64,000 nucleotides of DNA from an uncultured Alphaproteobacteria bacterium (GTDB lineage Bacteria; Pseudomonadota; Alphaproteobacteria; Caulobacterales; Aquidulcibacteraceae), in contig CADEEL010000002.1 in NCBI GenBank assembly GCA_902826335.1, forward strand, positions 14,240 through 78,239, in the 5' to 3' direction. Made by a program: the position numbers and the translations under genes. Positions 17,002-26,881 of the stretch are shown here, in pieces. The notes below the pieces were generated by a model, which saw nothing but the letters and a program-made list of their open reading frames with translations, was not told the DNA's origin and made no database searches. The number at the start of each line of letters is the position of its first letter. The first letter of the stretch is position 1.

Positions 17002-19085
17002 CCTGAGCGGCCGAGCGCCGCGCCTTCATCATAGCCAAATAACGTCAACACCATTGTGATCGCCTTTCCGCGCGGCGTTTCGAGATTTGGATCCCGATCG
17101 ATCGCGATGCGAGCTTCTAGGTCCGCGGCGCCGAGCAGGTCGCCGTGCGCCTGGGGCGCCACCAATCGAAAGGGTGGTAAGCCGCTTTGCTGGACGCCCA
17201 ACGTATCGCCCGCGCCGCGGAGCTTGTAATCAATCTCCGCGATCGCGAACCCGTCATCGTTACGGCGAACCGCGTCAAGCCGTTCTCGCGCGGTCTCCGA
17301 CAATGGGCCGCGCCACAGCAGCACGCACGAGCCGCGCATTTGCCCGCGTCCCACGCGCCCGCGCAGCTGATGCAGCTGGGCGAGGCCAAAGCGTTCGGCG
17401 TGCTCGATCACCATGATTGTCGCTTCGGGTACATCGACGCCTACCTCGATGACGGTGGTCGCCACCATCAGGAAGGATTGCCCGGTGCGAAATCGGTCCA
17501 TGGCCGCCTCGCGCGCGGCGGGCGCCATTTGGCCGTGCATGATCTCAACACGGTCTCCAAACCGTTCACTGAGAATTTCATAACGGTCGCGCACGGCGGC
17601 GAGGTCAACCGCCTCGCTTTCCTCGATAAGTGGGCAGACCCAATAGGCGCGCTCGCCCCGTGCGGCGGCTTCCGCTATGGCGTCCGCCAGCTCATCGGCG
17701 CGCGCGGCGGGCATGGCGACAGTGCGGATTGGCTGGCGCCCAGGCGGCTTTTCATCGAGCACGCTCAAATCCATGTCGCCATGAACCGCCAACGCCAGTG
17801 TGCGCGGAATAGGCGTTGCGCTCATGACCAGGACGTGCGGGGCGAAGCCTTTTTCAACAAGCCGCATGCGGTCGCTGACGCCGAACCGGTGCTGTTCATC
17901 GATGACGATAAGGCCCAGATCCTTGAAGCGCACACTCTCCTGAAAGAGGGCATGGGTGCCGATCACAACGTCAATCTCGCCGCTTTCGAGATGAGCCAGA
18001 ATGGCCCGGCGGGCGGCGCCCTTGTCTCGCCCGGTGAGCACCACGGCCTGCACGCCCGCGGCCTCAAGAAGCGGGATGAGGCCGGCGCCATGCTGCCGGG
18101 CGAGAAGGTCGGTCGGGGCCATCAGCGCGCTCTGCAATCCAGCCTCGGCGGCGGTGGCCATGGCGTGCGCGGCGACGAGGGTTTTGCCCGCGCCGACATC
18201 GCCCTGCAGCAGGCGCAACATCGGCGCGGGGCGGGCCATATCGTCCGTGATTTCCTTGAACGCGCGTGCTTGCGCACCGGTGGGTTCGTAAGGGACGCTC
18301 GCGAGCAATTTCGCAGTGCGCACGCCATCTCCCCGGATCGCCCGCCCGGCCGTCTCGCGACGATGGGCGCGGCGAAGCCGCAGCGCGCACTGGCGCGCGA
18401 ACAATTCGTCATATGCCAAGCGCATTCGCGGGGGTGATTCCGGCGAGACATCCTGAGGATCCGCCGGCGCGTGAATCGCGGTGAGCGCTTGCATGAAGCT
18501 CGGCCAACCTCGGCCCAACAGCGTCGTTGCGTCGAGCCATTCCGGCAGCTTCGGTTCGGCCTCTCGCGCAAGCGCTACAGTTCGTTGAAGCGCGCGCAGC
18601 GGCAATCCTGCGGTCAACGGATAGACCGGCTCGACCGGCGGGGGCGCCTCGCCCTTGGCCGGATCAACGACGTGATCAGGGTGCAGCATCTGCCGTTCGC
18701 CCTGGTAGATTTCGACCTTGCCGCTCACCAGACGCTTTTGCCCCACAGGCCAAAGGCGCTGCATCATGTCGCCCTTGGGCCGAAAATAGGCGACCGAGAG
18801 AAATCCCGTGTCATCACGCAGGCGCACGCGGTAGGGGGATTTGGCTGAATAGGTCGGGAGGTGCGCGTCGACCTCGGCTTCGATCGTGGCGATCTCACCG
18901 TCGTGCGTTTCAGCGATCGGCGCGCGCTTGCGCCGGTCGATCGCGCCGTGCGGCGGGAGAAACAGAAGGTCGCGCACCAGCGGGCCGCCAGCCAGTTTGG
19001 CGATCAGATCAGCCTGATCCTTGCGCGCGCCACGTGGCAGGCGGAAAGGCGCCATAAGTGGATCAATGGGCGACGGATTCGGCAT
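16998..19085 (-). CDS. recG: ATP-dependent DNA helicase RecG
   Basis: Branch-migrating helicase that reverses stalled replication forks. 695 residues: an N-terminal wedge/OB domain (about 1-240), Walker A in LQGDVGAGKTLVA, the DEQH box VIDEQHRFG, motif III SATPIPRTL, and C-terminal motif VI QLRGRVGRG with the downstream TRG-type region. Translationally coupled to the kinase gene. Divergent from sdhE-mfd, so two fork/transcription-coupled repair helicases lie head to head. Confidence 0.97.
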   Translation of the reverse strand: MPNPSPIDPLMAPFRLPRGARKDQADLIAKLAGGPLVRDLLFLPPHGAIDRRKRAPIAETHDGEIATIEAEVDAHLPTYSAKSPYRVRLRDDTGFLSVAYFRPKGDMMQRLWPVGQKRLVSGKVEIYQGERQMLHPDHVVDPAKGEAPPPVEPVYPLTAGLPLRALQRTVALAREAEPKLPEWLDATTLLGRGWPSFMQALTAIHAPADPQDVSPESPPRMRLAYDELFARQCALRLRRAHRRETAGRAIRGDGVRTAKLLASVPYEPTGAQARAFKEITDDMARPAPMLRLLQGDVGAGKTLVAAHAMATAAEAGLQSALMAPTDLLARQHGAGLIPLLEAAGVQAVVLTGRDKGAARRAILAHLESGEIDVVIGTHALFQESVRFKDLGLIVIDEQHRFGVSDRMRLVEKGFAPHVLVMSATPIPRTLALAVHGDMDLSVLDEKPPGRQPIRTVAMPAARADELADAIAEAAARGERAYWVCPLIEESEAVDLAAVRDRYEILSERFGDRVEIMHGQMAPAAREAAMDRFRTGQSFLMVATTVIEVGVDVPEATIMVIEHAERFGLAQLHQLRGRVGRGQMRGSCVLLWRGPLSETARERLDAVRRNDDGFAIAEIDYKLRGAGDTLGVQQSGLPPFRLVAPQAHGDLLGAADLEARIAIDRDPNLETPRGKAITMVLTLFGYDEGAALGRSG

Positions 19086-19165
19086 CGATCCTTTCGTGTA
19101 GCATTCCCTGTTGAGGCGCCGAAGGGCTCGCGCTGGGGCGCCCTATGCTTTATGCCGGCAGCCCA

Positions 19166-19456
19166 ATGGACGAACGCCGAAAAAGGCTTGCGTTCCGCGC
19201 GTGGCGGCGGGGCTTTTGCGAAATTGACCTAGTGCTGGGGTGCTTCGCGGACGCACGCTTACCCGGGCTTGAAGAGGACGCTCTGGCCGAATTCGAGCGG
19301 CTTCTTGGCGCGCCTGACCAGGCCGTATACGCCTGGATCGTGGAGGCCGAACCCCCGCCGCCCGAATTCGATACGCCGCTGCTGGCGCTGATCCGGGCCT
19401 TCACCTATCTCAACCGGCCGCCCACCAGTGGGCCCGATTCCGAGACGCAGCCTTGA
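19166..19456 (+). CDS. sdhE: SdhE-family FAD assembly factor
   Basis: Small helical protein that promotes covalent flavin attachment to succinate dehydrogenase. About 96 residues, with the conserved N-terminal block RRKRLAFRAWRRGFCEIDLVLG; the RGxxE motif is RGFCE, normally RGMKE. The start at 19166 is chosen over an ATG at 19145 because the homology begins at DERRKRL. Its TGA overlaps the TTG start of mfd by 4 nt. Confidence 0.88.
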   Translation: MDERRKRLAFRAWRRGFCEIDLVLGCFADARLPGLEEDALAEFERLLGAPDQAVYAWIVEAEPPPPEFDTPLLALIRAFTYLNRPPTSGPDSETQP

Positions 19457-22400
19457 CCCAATTCCAAGCCCTATCGGCCGCCGCGATTGAGGCCCTTGCG
19501 CATACGCCCGGCGCGCTCGCCGTCTCGGGCGCGCCGGCGGGCGCAGACGCGCTGGCGCTTACGGGCGCTGCTGCGCTGCGCGGCGGCGTAACGCTGTTCA
19601 TCGCCCGGGACGAAACGCGGGCGGCGGCCTTCGATGGGGCCTGCCGATTCTTCGCGCCGGCGCTTGAAACCTTGCGCCTGCCGGCGTGGGATTCGTTGCC
19701 CTATGACCGCATTTCGCCCGCGCCGGTGATCGCAGCGCAACGCTGCGCCGCGCTTTCACGCCTGGCGCACAGGAAGTCGACTGAAGCGCCCCTGCTCGTG
19801 ATCTCGACAGCGGCCGCCGTGGCGCAACGCGTTCCGCCCCGCATGCGCCTGCTCGCGGCGGCGTTTGAAGCCCATCCGGGCGAATCCGCCTCGATGGAGG
19901 CGCTTGAAAAATACTTTCTAACGAACGGCTACGGCCGCGCCTCGACGGTGCGTGCGCCGGGTGATTACGCCGTGCGCGGCGGCGTCGCCGACGTGTTTCC
20001 GCCCGGCGCGCCAGAGCCGATCCGCTTCGACTATTTTGGCGATACACTCGAAAGCATCAGGTCGTTTGACCCAGAGACCCAACGTTCGACGCGCCAGCTG
20101 CCGGCGATTGTGCTCACGCCGGTCAGCGAGGTCCTTCTGGACGATGAAAGCGTTTCGCGCTTTCGGATCAGCTTCAGCCAGGCGTTTGGCGCCGTGGATG
20201 ATCCGGTTCATGACGCGGTGAGCGCCCGGATTCGCCGGCAGGGCGTCGAGCAGCATCTGCCGTTCTTCTACGACCGCCTGGAAACGGTGTTCGATTATGC
20301 CGGCCCACATGCGCTCATCGCGTTTGACGCGCTCGCGGAGGATGCGGCGCGTGAGCGTGTGGAGGCGGCGCGCGATCATTATGAGACGCGCAAGGCCACG
20401 CCAACGCCGCGCGGCCTGCCGAGCTTCCGCGCGCCGGCGCCAGATGCACTCTACCTCGATCCAAAGGCGCTGATTGAAGCGATCGGCACACGCGCGCTCA
20501 GGCGGTTCGCGGCTTTTGGGGTGCCCGAAGGCGTTGCGGCGATCGCTCTTGGCGCGCGCGCCGCGCGTGACTTTGCGCCCGAGCGCGCAACACCGGACGT
20601 AAACGTATTTGACGCCGCGCGCGGCCACGTCGTGGCCCTGTTGGCGCAAAACAAGCGCGTGCTCATTTCCGCTTGGTCGGAAGGCGCGGCCGATCGCCTC
20701 GGCGGCGTGCTGGAAGATCATGGCGTCAAGGACATCGCGCGCATCGGCTCCTGGAGCGAGGCCGGCGCGATCGCCGCGCGCAAGCCGATGCTGGCGGTCT
20801 TACCCCTCGAACACGGCGTCGAGACCGACACGTTCGCGATCCTCTCCGAGCAGGACATTCTCGGCGAACGCCTCGCCCGCCCGCGCAAGAAGCGCACCTC
20901 CAACTCAATATTCGCGGAGGCGGCGGCCTTGTCGCCCGGCGATCTGATTGTTCACCAGGACCACGGGATTGGGCGCTATGACGGCCTCAAGACGATAGAC
21001 GTCCAGCAAGCGCCGCACGATTGCTTGGACATCGCCTATGCCGGCGGCGACAAGCTTTATTTGCCCGTTGAAAACATCGAACTGGTGACGCGTTACGGCG
21101 CCGAGGACGCTGGCGTTCAACTCGATAAGCTTGGCGGCGTCGCTTGGCAAAGCCGCAAGGCCAAGGCCAAGCAGCGTCTGCGCGATATGGCGGAGGAGTT
21201 GATCCGCATCGCGGCGTTGCGCGCGGCGCGGACCGCCGAGGAGGTGATTCCCCAGGAAGGCCTCTACGACGAATTTTGCGCGCGGTTTCCGTACGAGGAG
21301 ACGGACGATCAGCTTTCGGCCATCGAGGATGTGATCGCCGATCTTGGCTCCGGGCGCCCGATGGACAGACTGGTGTGCGGCGATGTCGGCTTCGGTAAGA
21401 CCGAGGTGGCGTTGCGTGCGGCGTTTCTCGTGGCCATGAGCGGCAAGCAGGTCGCGGTCGTCTGCCCCACGACATTGCTGGCGCGCCAGCATTACAAAAC
21501 GTTTTCCGAACGCTTTCAGGGCTTACCTGTTCGGGTGCGCGCGCTCTCCAGGCTGGTGAGCGCGAAGGACGCCGCGCAAACTCGCAAGGACTTGGCGGAG
21601 GGGATCGTCGAGATTGTCGTTGGCACACACGCCGTGCTCTCCAAACAGGTGTCCTTCCGCGACCTCGGCCTCATCGTTGTCGATGAGGAGCAGCACTTTG
21701 GCGTCAAACACAAAGAGCGTCTCAAGGAGCTACGCACGGACGTTCACGTGCTCACGCTTTCAGCGACGCCGATCCCGCGCACCCTGCAACTGGCGCTGGC
21801 CGGCATCCGCGATATGAGCATCATCGCGACCGCGCCGATCGATCGGATGGCTGTGCGCACGTACGTGACTCCGTTCGATCCCGTGGGCGTGCGCGAGGCG
21901 TTGTTGCGCGAAAAGTATCGCGGCGGGCAGAGCTTCTTCGTGACGCCCCGGATCGCCGATCTCGCCGAGGTAACGGAGTTTCTAGCCAAGCAGGTACCGG
22001 AAGTGACGTTCGCGACCGCGCACGGTCAGTTGGCGGGCGGGCATCTCGATGAACTCATGACGGCATTCTACGATGGCGCCCATGATGTGCTCGTTTCAAC
22101 CAGCATTGTCGAAAGCGGGCTCGATATTCCGCGCGCCAACACGCTCATTGTTCACCGCGCCGATATGTTCGGCCTGGCGCAGCTTTACCAATTGCGCGGG
22201 CGGGTGGGGCGCTCGAAGGTGCGTGCGTACGCGTATCTTACCACGCCAGCCGAGCAGGCGCTGACGGCGGGCGCTGAAAAGCGGCTGCGCATTCTGGCTT
22301 CGCTCGATAGTCTCGGCGCGGGCTTCACGCTGGCGAGCCACGACCTAGATATGCGCGGCGGCGGCAATCTTCTCGGCGAGGAGCAATCCGGCCATATCCG

Positions 22401-22947
22401 GGAAGTGGGCGTGGAGCTTTACCAATCGATGCTTGAAGAGGCGGTGGTTTCGCTGCGCGCCGGGCGCGAGGAGGTGAGCGAGCGCTCCTGGTCTCCGCAG
22501 ATCGGCGTCGGCGTCTCGGTGCTCATTCCGGAGGATTATGTTCCAGATTTGACCGTGCGTTTGGCGCTCTATCGGCGCCTGGCCGATCAGACGACGGACG
22601 CCGAACGCGAAGGCTTCGCCGCCGAGTTGATCGATCGGTTTGGTCCGCTGCCGGACGACGCCGAGCATTTGATTTCCGTCGCGGCGCTCAAGGCGTTGTG
22701 CAAGCACGCCAACATCGCCAAGCTCGACGCCGGCCCCAAGGGCGCGGTGCTGACGTTCCGCGAGGGCGGCTTTCCCGACGTGTCCGCCTTGGTGCGCTAT
22801 GTGCAGTCACGCCCGCTTGATTTCAAAATGCGGCCGGACGGCAAGCTGGTCATCCAGGGCGCATGGCCTGATCCGGCGTTGCGCCTGAAGGCGTTGCGCG
22901 CCGCGCTTGAAGGCGTTGCACGCTTGGCGGAGCGCAAGGCGGCTTAA
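19453..22947 (+). CDS. mfd: Transcription-repair coupling factor Mfd
   Basis: Displaces RNA polymerase stalled at lesions and recruits UvrA. 1164 residues: UvrB-homologous N-terminal module (RLPAWDSLPYDRISP), RNA-polymerase-interacting domain near SPGDLIVHQDHGIGRYDGL, Walker A CGDVGFGKTEVA, DEEQ box VVDEEQHFG, SATPIPRTLQLAL, QLRGRVGRS, and a C-terminal UvrA-binding/autoinhibitory domain. It starts with TTG inside the sdhE stop. Its stop overlaps the stop of the convergent FrnE-like gene. Confidence 0.97.
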   Translation: MTQFQALSAAAIEALAHTPGALAVSGAPAGADALALTGAAALRGGVTLFIARDETRAAAFDGACRFFAPALETLRLPAWDSLPYDRISPAPVIAAQRCAALSRLAHRKSTEAPLLVISTAAAVAQRVPPRMRLLAAAFEAHPGESASMEALEKYFLTNGYGRASTVRAPGDYAVRGGVADVFPPGAPEPIRFDYFGDTLESIRSFDPETQRSTRQLPAIVLTPVSEVLLDDESVSRFRISFSQAFGAVDDPVHDAVSARIRRQGVEQHLPFFYDRLETVFDYAGPHALIAFDALAEDAARERVEAARDHYETRKATPTPRGLPSFRAPAPDALYLDPKALIEAIGTRALRRFAAFGVPEGVAAIALGARAARDFAPERATPDVNVFDAARGHVVALLAQNKRVLISAWSEGAADRLGGVLEDHGVKDIARIGSWSEAGAIAARKPMLAVLPLEHGVETDTFAILSEQDILGERLARPRKKRTSNSIFAEAAALSPGDLIVHQDHGIGRYDGLKTIDVQQAPHDCLDIAYAGGDKLYLPVENIELVTRYGAEDAGVQLDKLGGVAWQSRKAKAKQRLRDMAEELIRIAALRAARTAEEVIPQEGLYDEFCARFPYEETDDQLSAIEDVIADLGSGRPMDRLVCGDVGFGKTEVALRAAFLVAMSGKQVAVVCPTTLLARQHYKTFSERFQGLPVRVRALSRLVSAKDAAQTRKDLAEGIVEIVVGTHAVLSKQVSFRDLGLIVVDEEQHFGVKHKERLKELRTDVHVLTLSATPIPRTLQLALAGIRDMSIIATAPIDRMAVRTYVTPFDPVGVREALLREKYRGGQSFFVTPRIADLAEVTEFLAKQVPEVTFATAHGQLAGGHLDELMTAFYDGAHDVLVSTSIVESGLDIPRANTLIVHRADMFGLAQLYQLRGRVGRSKVRAYAYLTTPAEQALTAGAEKRLRILASLDSLGAGFTLASHDLDMRGGGNLLGEEQSGHIREVGVELYQSMLEEAVVSLRAGREEVSERSWSPQIGVGVSVLIPEDYVPDLTVRLALYRRLADQTTDAEREGFAAELIDRFGPLPDDAEHLISVAALKALCKHANIAKLDAGPKGAVLTFREGGFPDVSALVRYVQSRPLDFKMRPDGKLVIQGAWPDPALRLKALRAALEGVARLAERKAA

Positions 22948-23594
22948 GCGACGGGCGTGACGCACTGATCCAGCGCGCCGCCATAGGCCTCGGGCGTCTC
23001 GGCGCCCATCAACACGGCCTTTTGATTGATGATCACTACTGGAACACCCGTGACGCCGAGGCGCGTGGCGGCGTTGTGGCGCGCGGCGATGGCGGCGCGG
23101 TCCGCATCGGAGGCGAGCAACTCGCCAACAAGGTCGGCGTCAAGGCCGATCGCCTCGGCGATGTCGCGCAATACAGCAGCGTCGCCAATGTCTTGCCCCT
23201 CCGCGAACATGGCGGCGAAGAGGGCGTCAACCGCCGCTTCAGCGCGTCCTTGCCCAGCCGCCCACAGGATCAAGCGGTGCGCGTTCACTGTGCTCGGCGT
23301 GCGCGTGGTGCGATCGAACGCAAGCGGCGCGCCAACGTCCCGCGCGGCGGCGGCGAGCGCTTCGTGAATCGCCTCGAGGCGCGCGCGATCTGGAAACTTC
23401 GCGGCGAGATAAGCGCCGCGCTCATAGCCCTCGGCTGGCATATCCGGGTTCAGGAGAAACGTGCGCCAATTGAGATTCACGCAAAGATTGGTTCGCTCGG
23501 CCGCCGCACGCTTCAGCGCTTCCCAGCCCACATAACACCACGGGCAGGATATGTCGGCGAAGAAGTCGACATCGGCGCGGCGGGCATGGGTCAT
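22944..23594 (-). CDS. DsbA-family FrnE-like oxidoreductase
   Basis: Thioredoxin-fold protein of the FrnE/2-hydroxychromene-2-carboxylate isomerase branch. 216 residues with the active-site motif CPWC near residue 18 (FFADISCPWCYVGWEAL) and the cis-proline segment GVTGVPVVIINQK near residue 180. No signal peptide, so it is cytoplasmic, which argues against a periplasmic DsbA role. Its ATG overlaps the stop of the PopA-like gene by 4 nt, so the two are co-translated. Confidence 0.85.
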   Translation of the reverse strand: MTHARRADVDFFADISCPWCYVGWEALKRAAAERTNLCVNLNWRTFLLNPDMPAEGYERGAYLAAKFPDRARLEAIHEALAAAARDVGAPLAFDRTTRTPSTVNAHRLILWAAGQGRAEAAVDALFAAMFAEGQDIGDAAVLRDIAEAIGLDADLVGELLASDADRAAIAARHNAATRLGVTGVPVVIINQKAVLMGAETPEAYGGALDQCVTPVA

Positions 23595-24895
23595 GCGCGC
23601 AACGCGTCGCAGTGAATTGCGTTGAGCGCCCGGGCGAGCAGGCCAGCGCCGCCTTCGCCAGGCTTCAGCTCCGCGATCGACTGCTCGAACACGAGCGGGC
23701 CTCCTCCTTCATCTCCCGCGGCGAACGCCGTACACTCGCCAACGGAAGCGATGCGTTCGGCCGCGCGCCGCGCGCCAGCCAATGTGGTCGCCGGCAACGC
23801 ACAGGCGATAATGTCCGGCCCCACCACGGCTGCGCAATCGACATCCCGGATGAGGCGCCCCGTGAGCGTGGAGACTTCCGTGAACCCCTTATCCCAGGCG
23901 GCGGGGGCGGGCGCCCGCGCGCCGGGCGCCGCATGAATCCGCATGGCGATGACGGACAAAGGGCGCCCGCTTTCCTGGTGATCTTCGGCGAGGCGCGCGA
24001 GGTGCGGCGTGAAGGAAGCAGCGGTGAGCAGGCCGGTGCGCACATCGCCAAGCCGATCGCCCCACGCGTTCAAGGCGCGCTCAACCTCGCGCCGACCGCG
24101 CTCGTGGCGCACCGATTCGAACAGCCAATTCAGCGCCGCGTCACTCGATTCATCCTCACCGATCGTCACAGAGGCGCCGCGCGCAATGACGGCGTCCACC
24201 GTCGCGGCGTCCTTGGGGCGTGTGAGCACCAGCGTGGGCAGGTTGTTGAGCGAGGCGTTCCGGCGCAACGCCGCGCACAGTGCAATCGCAGTAGGTGCGT
24301 CCTCGACCGCGTTGAGCGCCACGGCGTCGAATTGCTCATCGTGCAGATGATCGAAGCCAGAGAATGAGGAAAACGCCGCCGTCACATAACCGCCGCGTGC
24401 GCCCCAGGCGCGTTCCAGCGCGAGGAAAAACGGGTTGGGCGCGCCGACGAAGAGCGCTTTGAGGCGGCGGCTTGGCGCGGTCGCAAACTCATCCGCCAGA
24501 GCGAGTGCGTGCGCGGTGGCGGCGCGGCGCGCACTCTCCTCGCGCGCGACCGCCGCGCGATAGATCGATTTAATGCGGCGCTTCAGGAGGGCGGGCGGGG
24601 CGTCCAGCGCGACCCAGGCGTCGAAGGGCGCCGGAAGGCCGAGCGCCGCATCGAGCACCGGCGCGTCAAGGGCGCCGGCGACGACGAACAGCGTCGGGTG
24701 CGCGCAAATGGCTGCATCCGCGAATGCGGCGGCTTCCCGTGGTGCGGTCGAGCCGATGGCGACCAGCGCCACATCGACACCGTCCGGCCCGCCGGCGTCG
24801 CCAAGCAGGATTGGCGCTTCGACGCCGCAATCGGCCAGCCGGTCTTGCGCCTGCCGCCCGGCGCGTACATCGAGGGCGCGAATGATTATCCGCAC
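23591..24895 (-). CDS. PopA-like degenerate receiver/GGDEF protein, probable c-di-GMP effector
   Basis: About 434 residues. Two N-terminal alpha/beta modules resemble pseudo-receiver domains (roughly 1-135 and 140-265), without an evident phospho-acceptor pocket. They are followed by a GGDEF-like domain (about 285-430). The catalytic GGDEF is replaced by GPDII, so no diguanylate cyclase activity is expected. The inhibitory-site motif RxxD is retained as RDVD, with the canonical 5-residue spacing before the motif. This architecture matches Caulobacter PopA, which binds c-di-GMP and helps deliver CtrA to ClpXP. The GTG start at 24895 is chosen because homology begins at VRIIIRALD; an upstream ATG at 24958 is possible. 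Confidence 0.72.
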   Translation of the reverse strand: MRIIIRALDVRAGRQAQDRLADCGVEAPILLGDAGGPDGVDVALVAIGSTAPREAAAFADAAICAHPTLFVVAGALDAPVLDAALGLPAPFDAWVALDAPPALLKRRIKSIYRAAVAREESARRAATAHALALADEFATAPSRRLKALFVGAPNPFFLALERAWGARGGYVTAAFSSFSGFDHLHDEQFDAVALNAVEDAPTAIALCAALRRNASLNNLPTLVLTRPKDAATVDAVIARGASVTIGEDESSDAALNWLFESVRHERGRREVERALNAWGDRLGDVRTGLLTAASFTPHLARLAEDHQESGRPLSVIAMRIHAAPGARAPAPAAWDKGFTEVSTLTGRLIRDVDCAAVVGPDIIACALPATTLAGARRAAERIASVGECTAFAAGDEGGGPLVFEQSIAELKPGEGGAGLLARALNAIHCDALRA

Positions 24896-24988
24896 CTTAT
24901 TGACCCGGTGATCGCACTTGTCCGCACGCCCGCGCGCTCCGATTCGGCCCCGCCCCATCGCGCCACGGCGAAGTTAAGGAACAGCCCA

Positions 24989-25738
24989 ATGAGCCTAGAA
25001 GGAAGAATTGCGCTCGTCACCGGGGCGTCAAGCGGCCTCGGCGCCCACTTCGCGCGCGCGTTGGCGCAGGAAGGCGCGGCGGTCGCCATATGCGCGCGGC
25101 GCGGGGAGAGGCTTATATCCTTGGCCGACGAGTTGCGTTCGGCGGGCGCTCGCGCCATCGCCGTCGCCATGGATGTCGCCGATGAAGCCGCCATCCCCGC
25201 GGCGTTCGATGCGGCGGAACGCGCGCTGGGGCCCATCGACACGCTGATCAACAATGCCGGCATGAACGCCGAGGGCGCGGCGCTCGATCTTTCCGCATCG
25301 GACTTCGACCGCGTGCTCGCCGTCAATCTGCGCGGGCCATTCCTGTGCGCGCGGGAAGCGGCGCGGCGGATGATCGCGCGCGGAGAAGCGGCGGGCCGCA
25401 TCGTCAACATCGCCTCCATCGGCGCCCTTAAGCCGCTGCCGGGTCTTGCCGCCTACTGCGCCTCGAAAGCTGGGCTCGTGATGCTCACCAAGGCGCTGGC
25501 GCGCGAATGGGCGAACAAGGGCGTCAATGTGAATGCGCTCTGTCCCGGCTATGTGGAGACGGAACTGAATGCCGACTTCCTCGCAACGCCGGCCGGCGAC
25601 CGGCTGATCGCCAGCTTTCCCCGGCGGCGCCTGATGTGCGCAAGCGATCTTGACGCTATGCTGCTCTATCTGGCGGGCCGCGAAAGCGGCGCGGTCACTG
25701 GCGGCGTGTTCGCCATCGATGACGGGCAATTGCTGTAG
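24989..25738 (+). CDS. Short-chain dehydrogenase/reductase
   Basis: NAD(P)-dependent oxidoreductase of 249 residues. Cofactor motif TGASSGLGAHFA lies near residue 12, NNAGM near residue 87, catalytic Ser in NIASIGAL, and Tyr/Lys in YCASKAGL. The PGYVETELN loop is typical of FabG-like enzymes. First gene of a plus-strand cluster with a CaiB-type CoA-transferase (9-nt gap) and a VOC protein, suggesting oxidation of a hydroxyacyl-CoA. Substrate unknown. Confidence 0.88.
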   Translation: MSLEGRIALVTGASSGLGAHFARALAQEGAAVAICARRGERLISLADELRSAGARAIAVAMDVADEAAIPAAFDAAERALGPIDTLINNAGMNAEGAALDLSASDFDRVLAVNLRGPFLCAREAARRMIARGEAAGRIVNIASIGALKPLPGLAAYCASKAGLVMLTKALAREWANKGVNVNALCPGYVETELNADFLATPAGDRLIASFPRRRLMCASDLDAMLLYLAGRESGAVTGGVFAIDDGQLL

Positions 25739-25747
25739 GAGATTCGC

Positions 25748-26881
25748 ATGGGGTCTGGACCGCTCGCCGGCGTTAGGATCGTGGAGTTCGCCGGCATCGG
25801 GCCCGGCCCGTTTTGCGCCATGCTGCTTTCGGACATGGGCGCCGATGTCGTGCGCATTGATCGCGTGTCTGGTTCGCGCGGCGGTACGCCAAAGGGCGCC
25901 AACAAGTTTGACGTGACATCGCGTGGGCGCCGCTCGGTCGCGCTCGACCTTAAGAAGAGCGAAGATGTCGAGACGGCGCTGCGCCTGATGGATCGCGCCG
26001 ATGCGTTGATCGAAGGGTTCCGCCCCGGCGTGATGGAACGGCTCGGCCTTGGGCCGGATATCGCGCTCACGCGCAATAGGAAGCTCGTTTACGGTCGCAT
26101 GACCGGCTGGGGTCAGACCGGGCCGCTGGCGAATGCCGCCGGCCATGACATCAATTACATTTCGCTGACGGGCGCCTTTCACGCCATGGGCCGCAAGGAC
26201 GCGCCGCCCGCGCCGCCGCTCAATCTGGTTGGCGATTTCGGCGGCGGGGCGCTCTATCTGGCGATGGGGATTTGCGCCGCGCTTGTCGAATCCGGCAAGA
26301 GCGGCGCCGGCCAGGTGATCGATTGCGCCATGACGGACGGCGCGGCTTCGCTGGCGGCGATGTTCTTCGGCATGCGCGCGGCCGGCATATGGAACGACAC
26401 ACGCGATAACAACCTTCTCGATGGCGGCGCGCACTTCTACGATTCCTATCAGTGCGCGGACGGAAAATGGGTGTCCATTGGTTCAATCGAACCGCAGTTC
26501 CACGCACTTCTTCTTGATAAGCTTGGCCTCGCGGGCGACGCCGCCTTTGCCCCGTACATGGACCGCACCGCTTGGCCCTCGCTGTCGGAAAAGATCGCCG
26601 CCGTGATCGTGACGAAAACACGCGAGGAGTGGTGCGCGCTGATGGAAGGCACGGATGTGTGCTTCGCGCCGGTGCTCTCCTGGGAGGAGGCGACGATGCA
26701 TCCGCACAATGTCGCGCGCGAGACGTTTGTCGAGATCGAAGGCGTGCCGCAGCCGAACGTCGCGCCGCGTTTTTCGCGTACGCGCTCAGCCGTGCAGGGC
26801 CCGGCGCCGGCGGTCGGCGCGCACAATGAAGGCGTGTTCGCCGATTGGGGCGTCGAGCCTGCCAAGGCGCAGACCGCATGA
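25748..26881 (+). CDS. CaiB/BaiF-family CoA transferase (alpha-methylacyl-CoA racemase-like)
   Basis: Class III CoA-transferase fold, 377 residues. The N-terminal [27 protein letters not shown] block and [11 protein letters not shown] are diagnostic, and [15 protein letters not shown] sequence ([20 protein letters not shown]) carries the conserved Gly/Asp region. It resembles alpha-methylacyl-CoA racemases more than formyl-CoA transferases, because of [23 protein letters not shown] precedes the ATG. It sits between an SDR and a VOC gene, consistent with branched-chain or sterol side-chain acyl-CoA processing (inference). Confidence 0.87.
   Translation: MGSGPLAGVRIVEFAGIGPGPFCAMLLSDMGADVVRIDRVSGSRGGTPKGANKFDVTSRGRRSVALDLKKSEDVETALRLMDRADALIEGFRPGVMERLGLGPDIALTRNRKLVYGRMTGWGQTGPLANAAGHDINYISLTGAFHAMGRKDAPPAPPLNLVGDFGGGALYLAMGICAALVESGKSGAGQVIDCAMTDGAASLAAMFFGMRAAGIWNDTRDNNLLDGGAHFYDSYQCADGKWVSIGSIEPQFHALLLDKLGLAGDAAFAPYMDRTAWPSLSEKIAAVIVTKTREEWCALMEGTDVCFAPVLSWEEATMHPHNVARETFVEIEGVPQPNVAPRFSRTRSAVQGPAPAVGAHNEGVFADWGVEPAKAQTA

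Noticed and set aside
17187..18437. 416-codon frame antisense to recG
   Set aside because: Shadow of recG in a GC-rich genome; the minus-strand gene has all helicase motifs.
25028..26434. 468-codon minus-strand frame across the SDR and CaiB genes
   Set aside because: Antisense shadow; both plus-strand genes show complete catalytic motifs.
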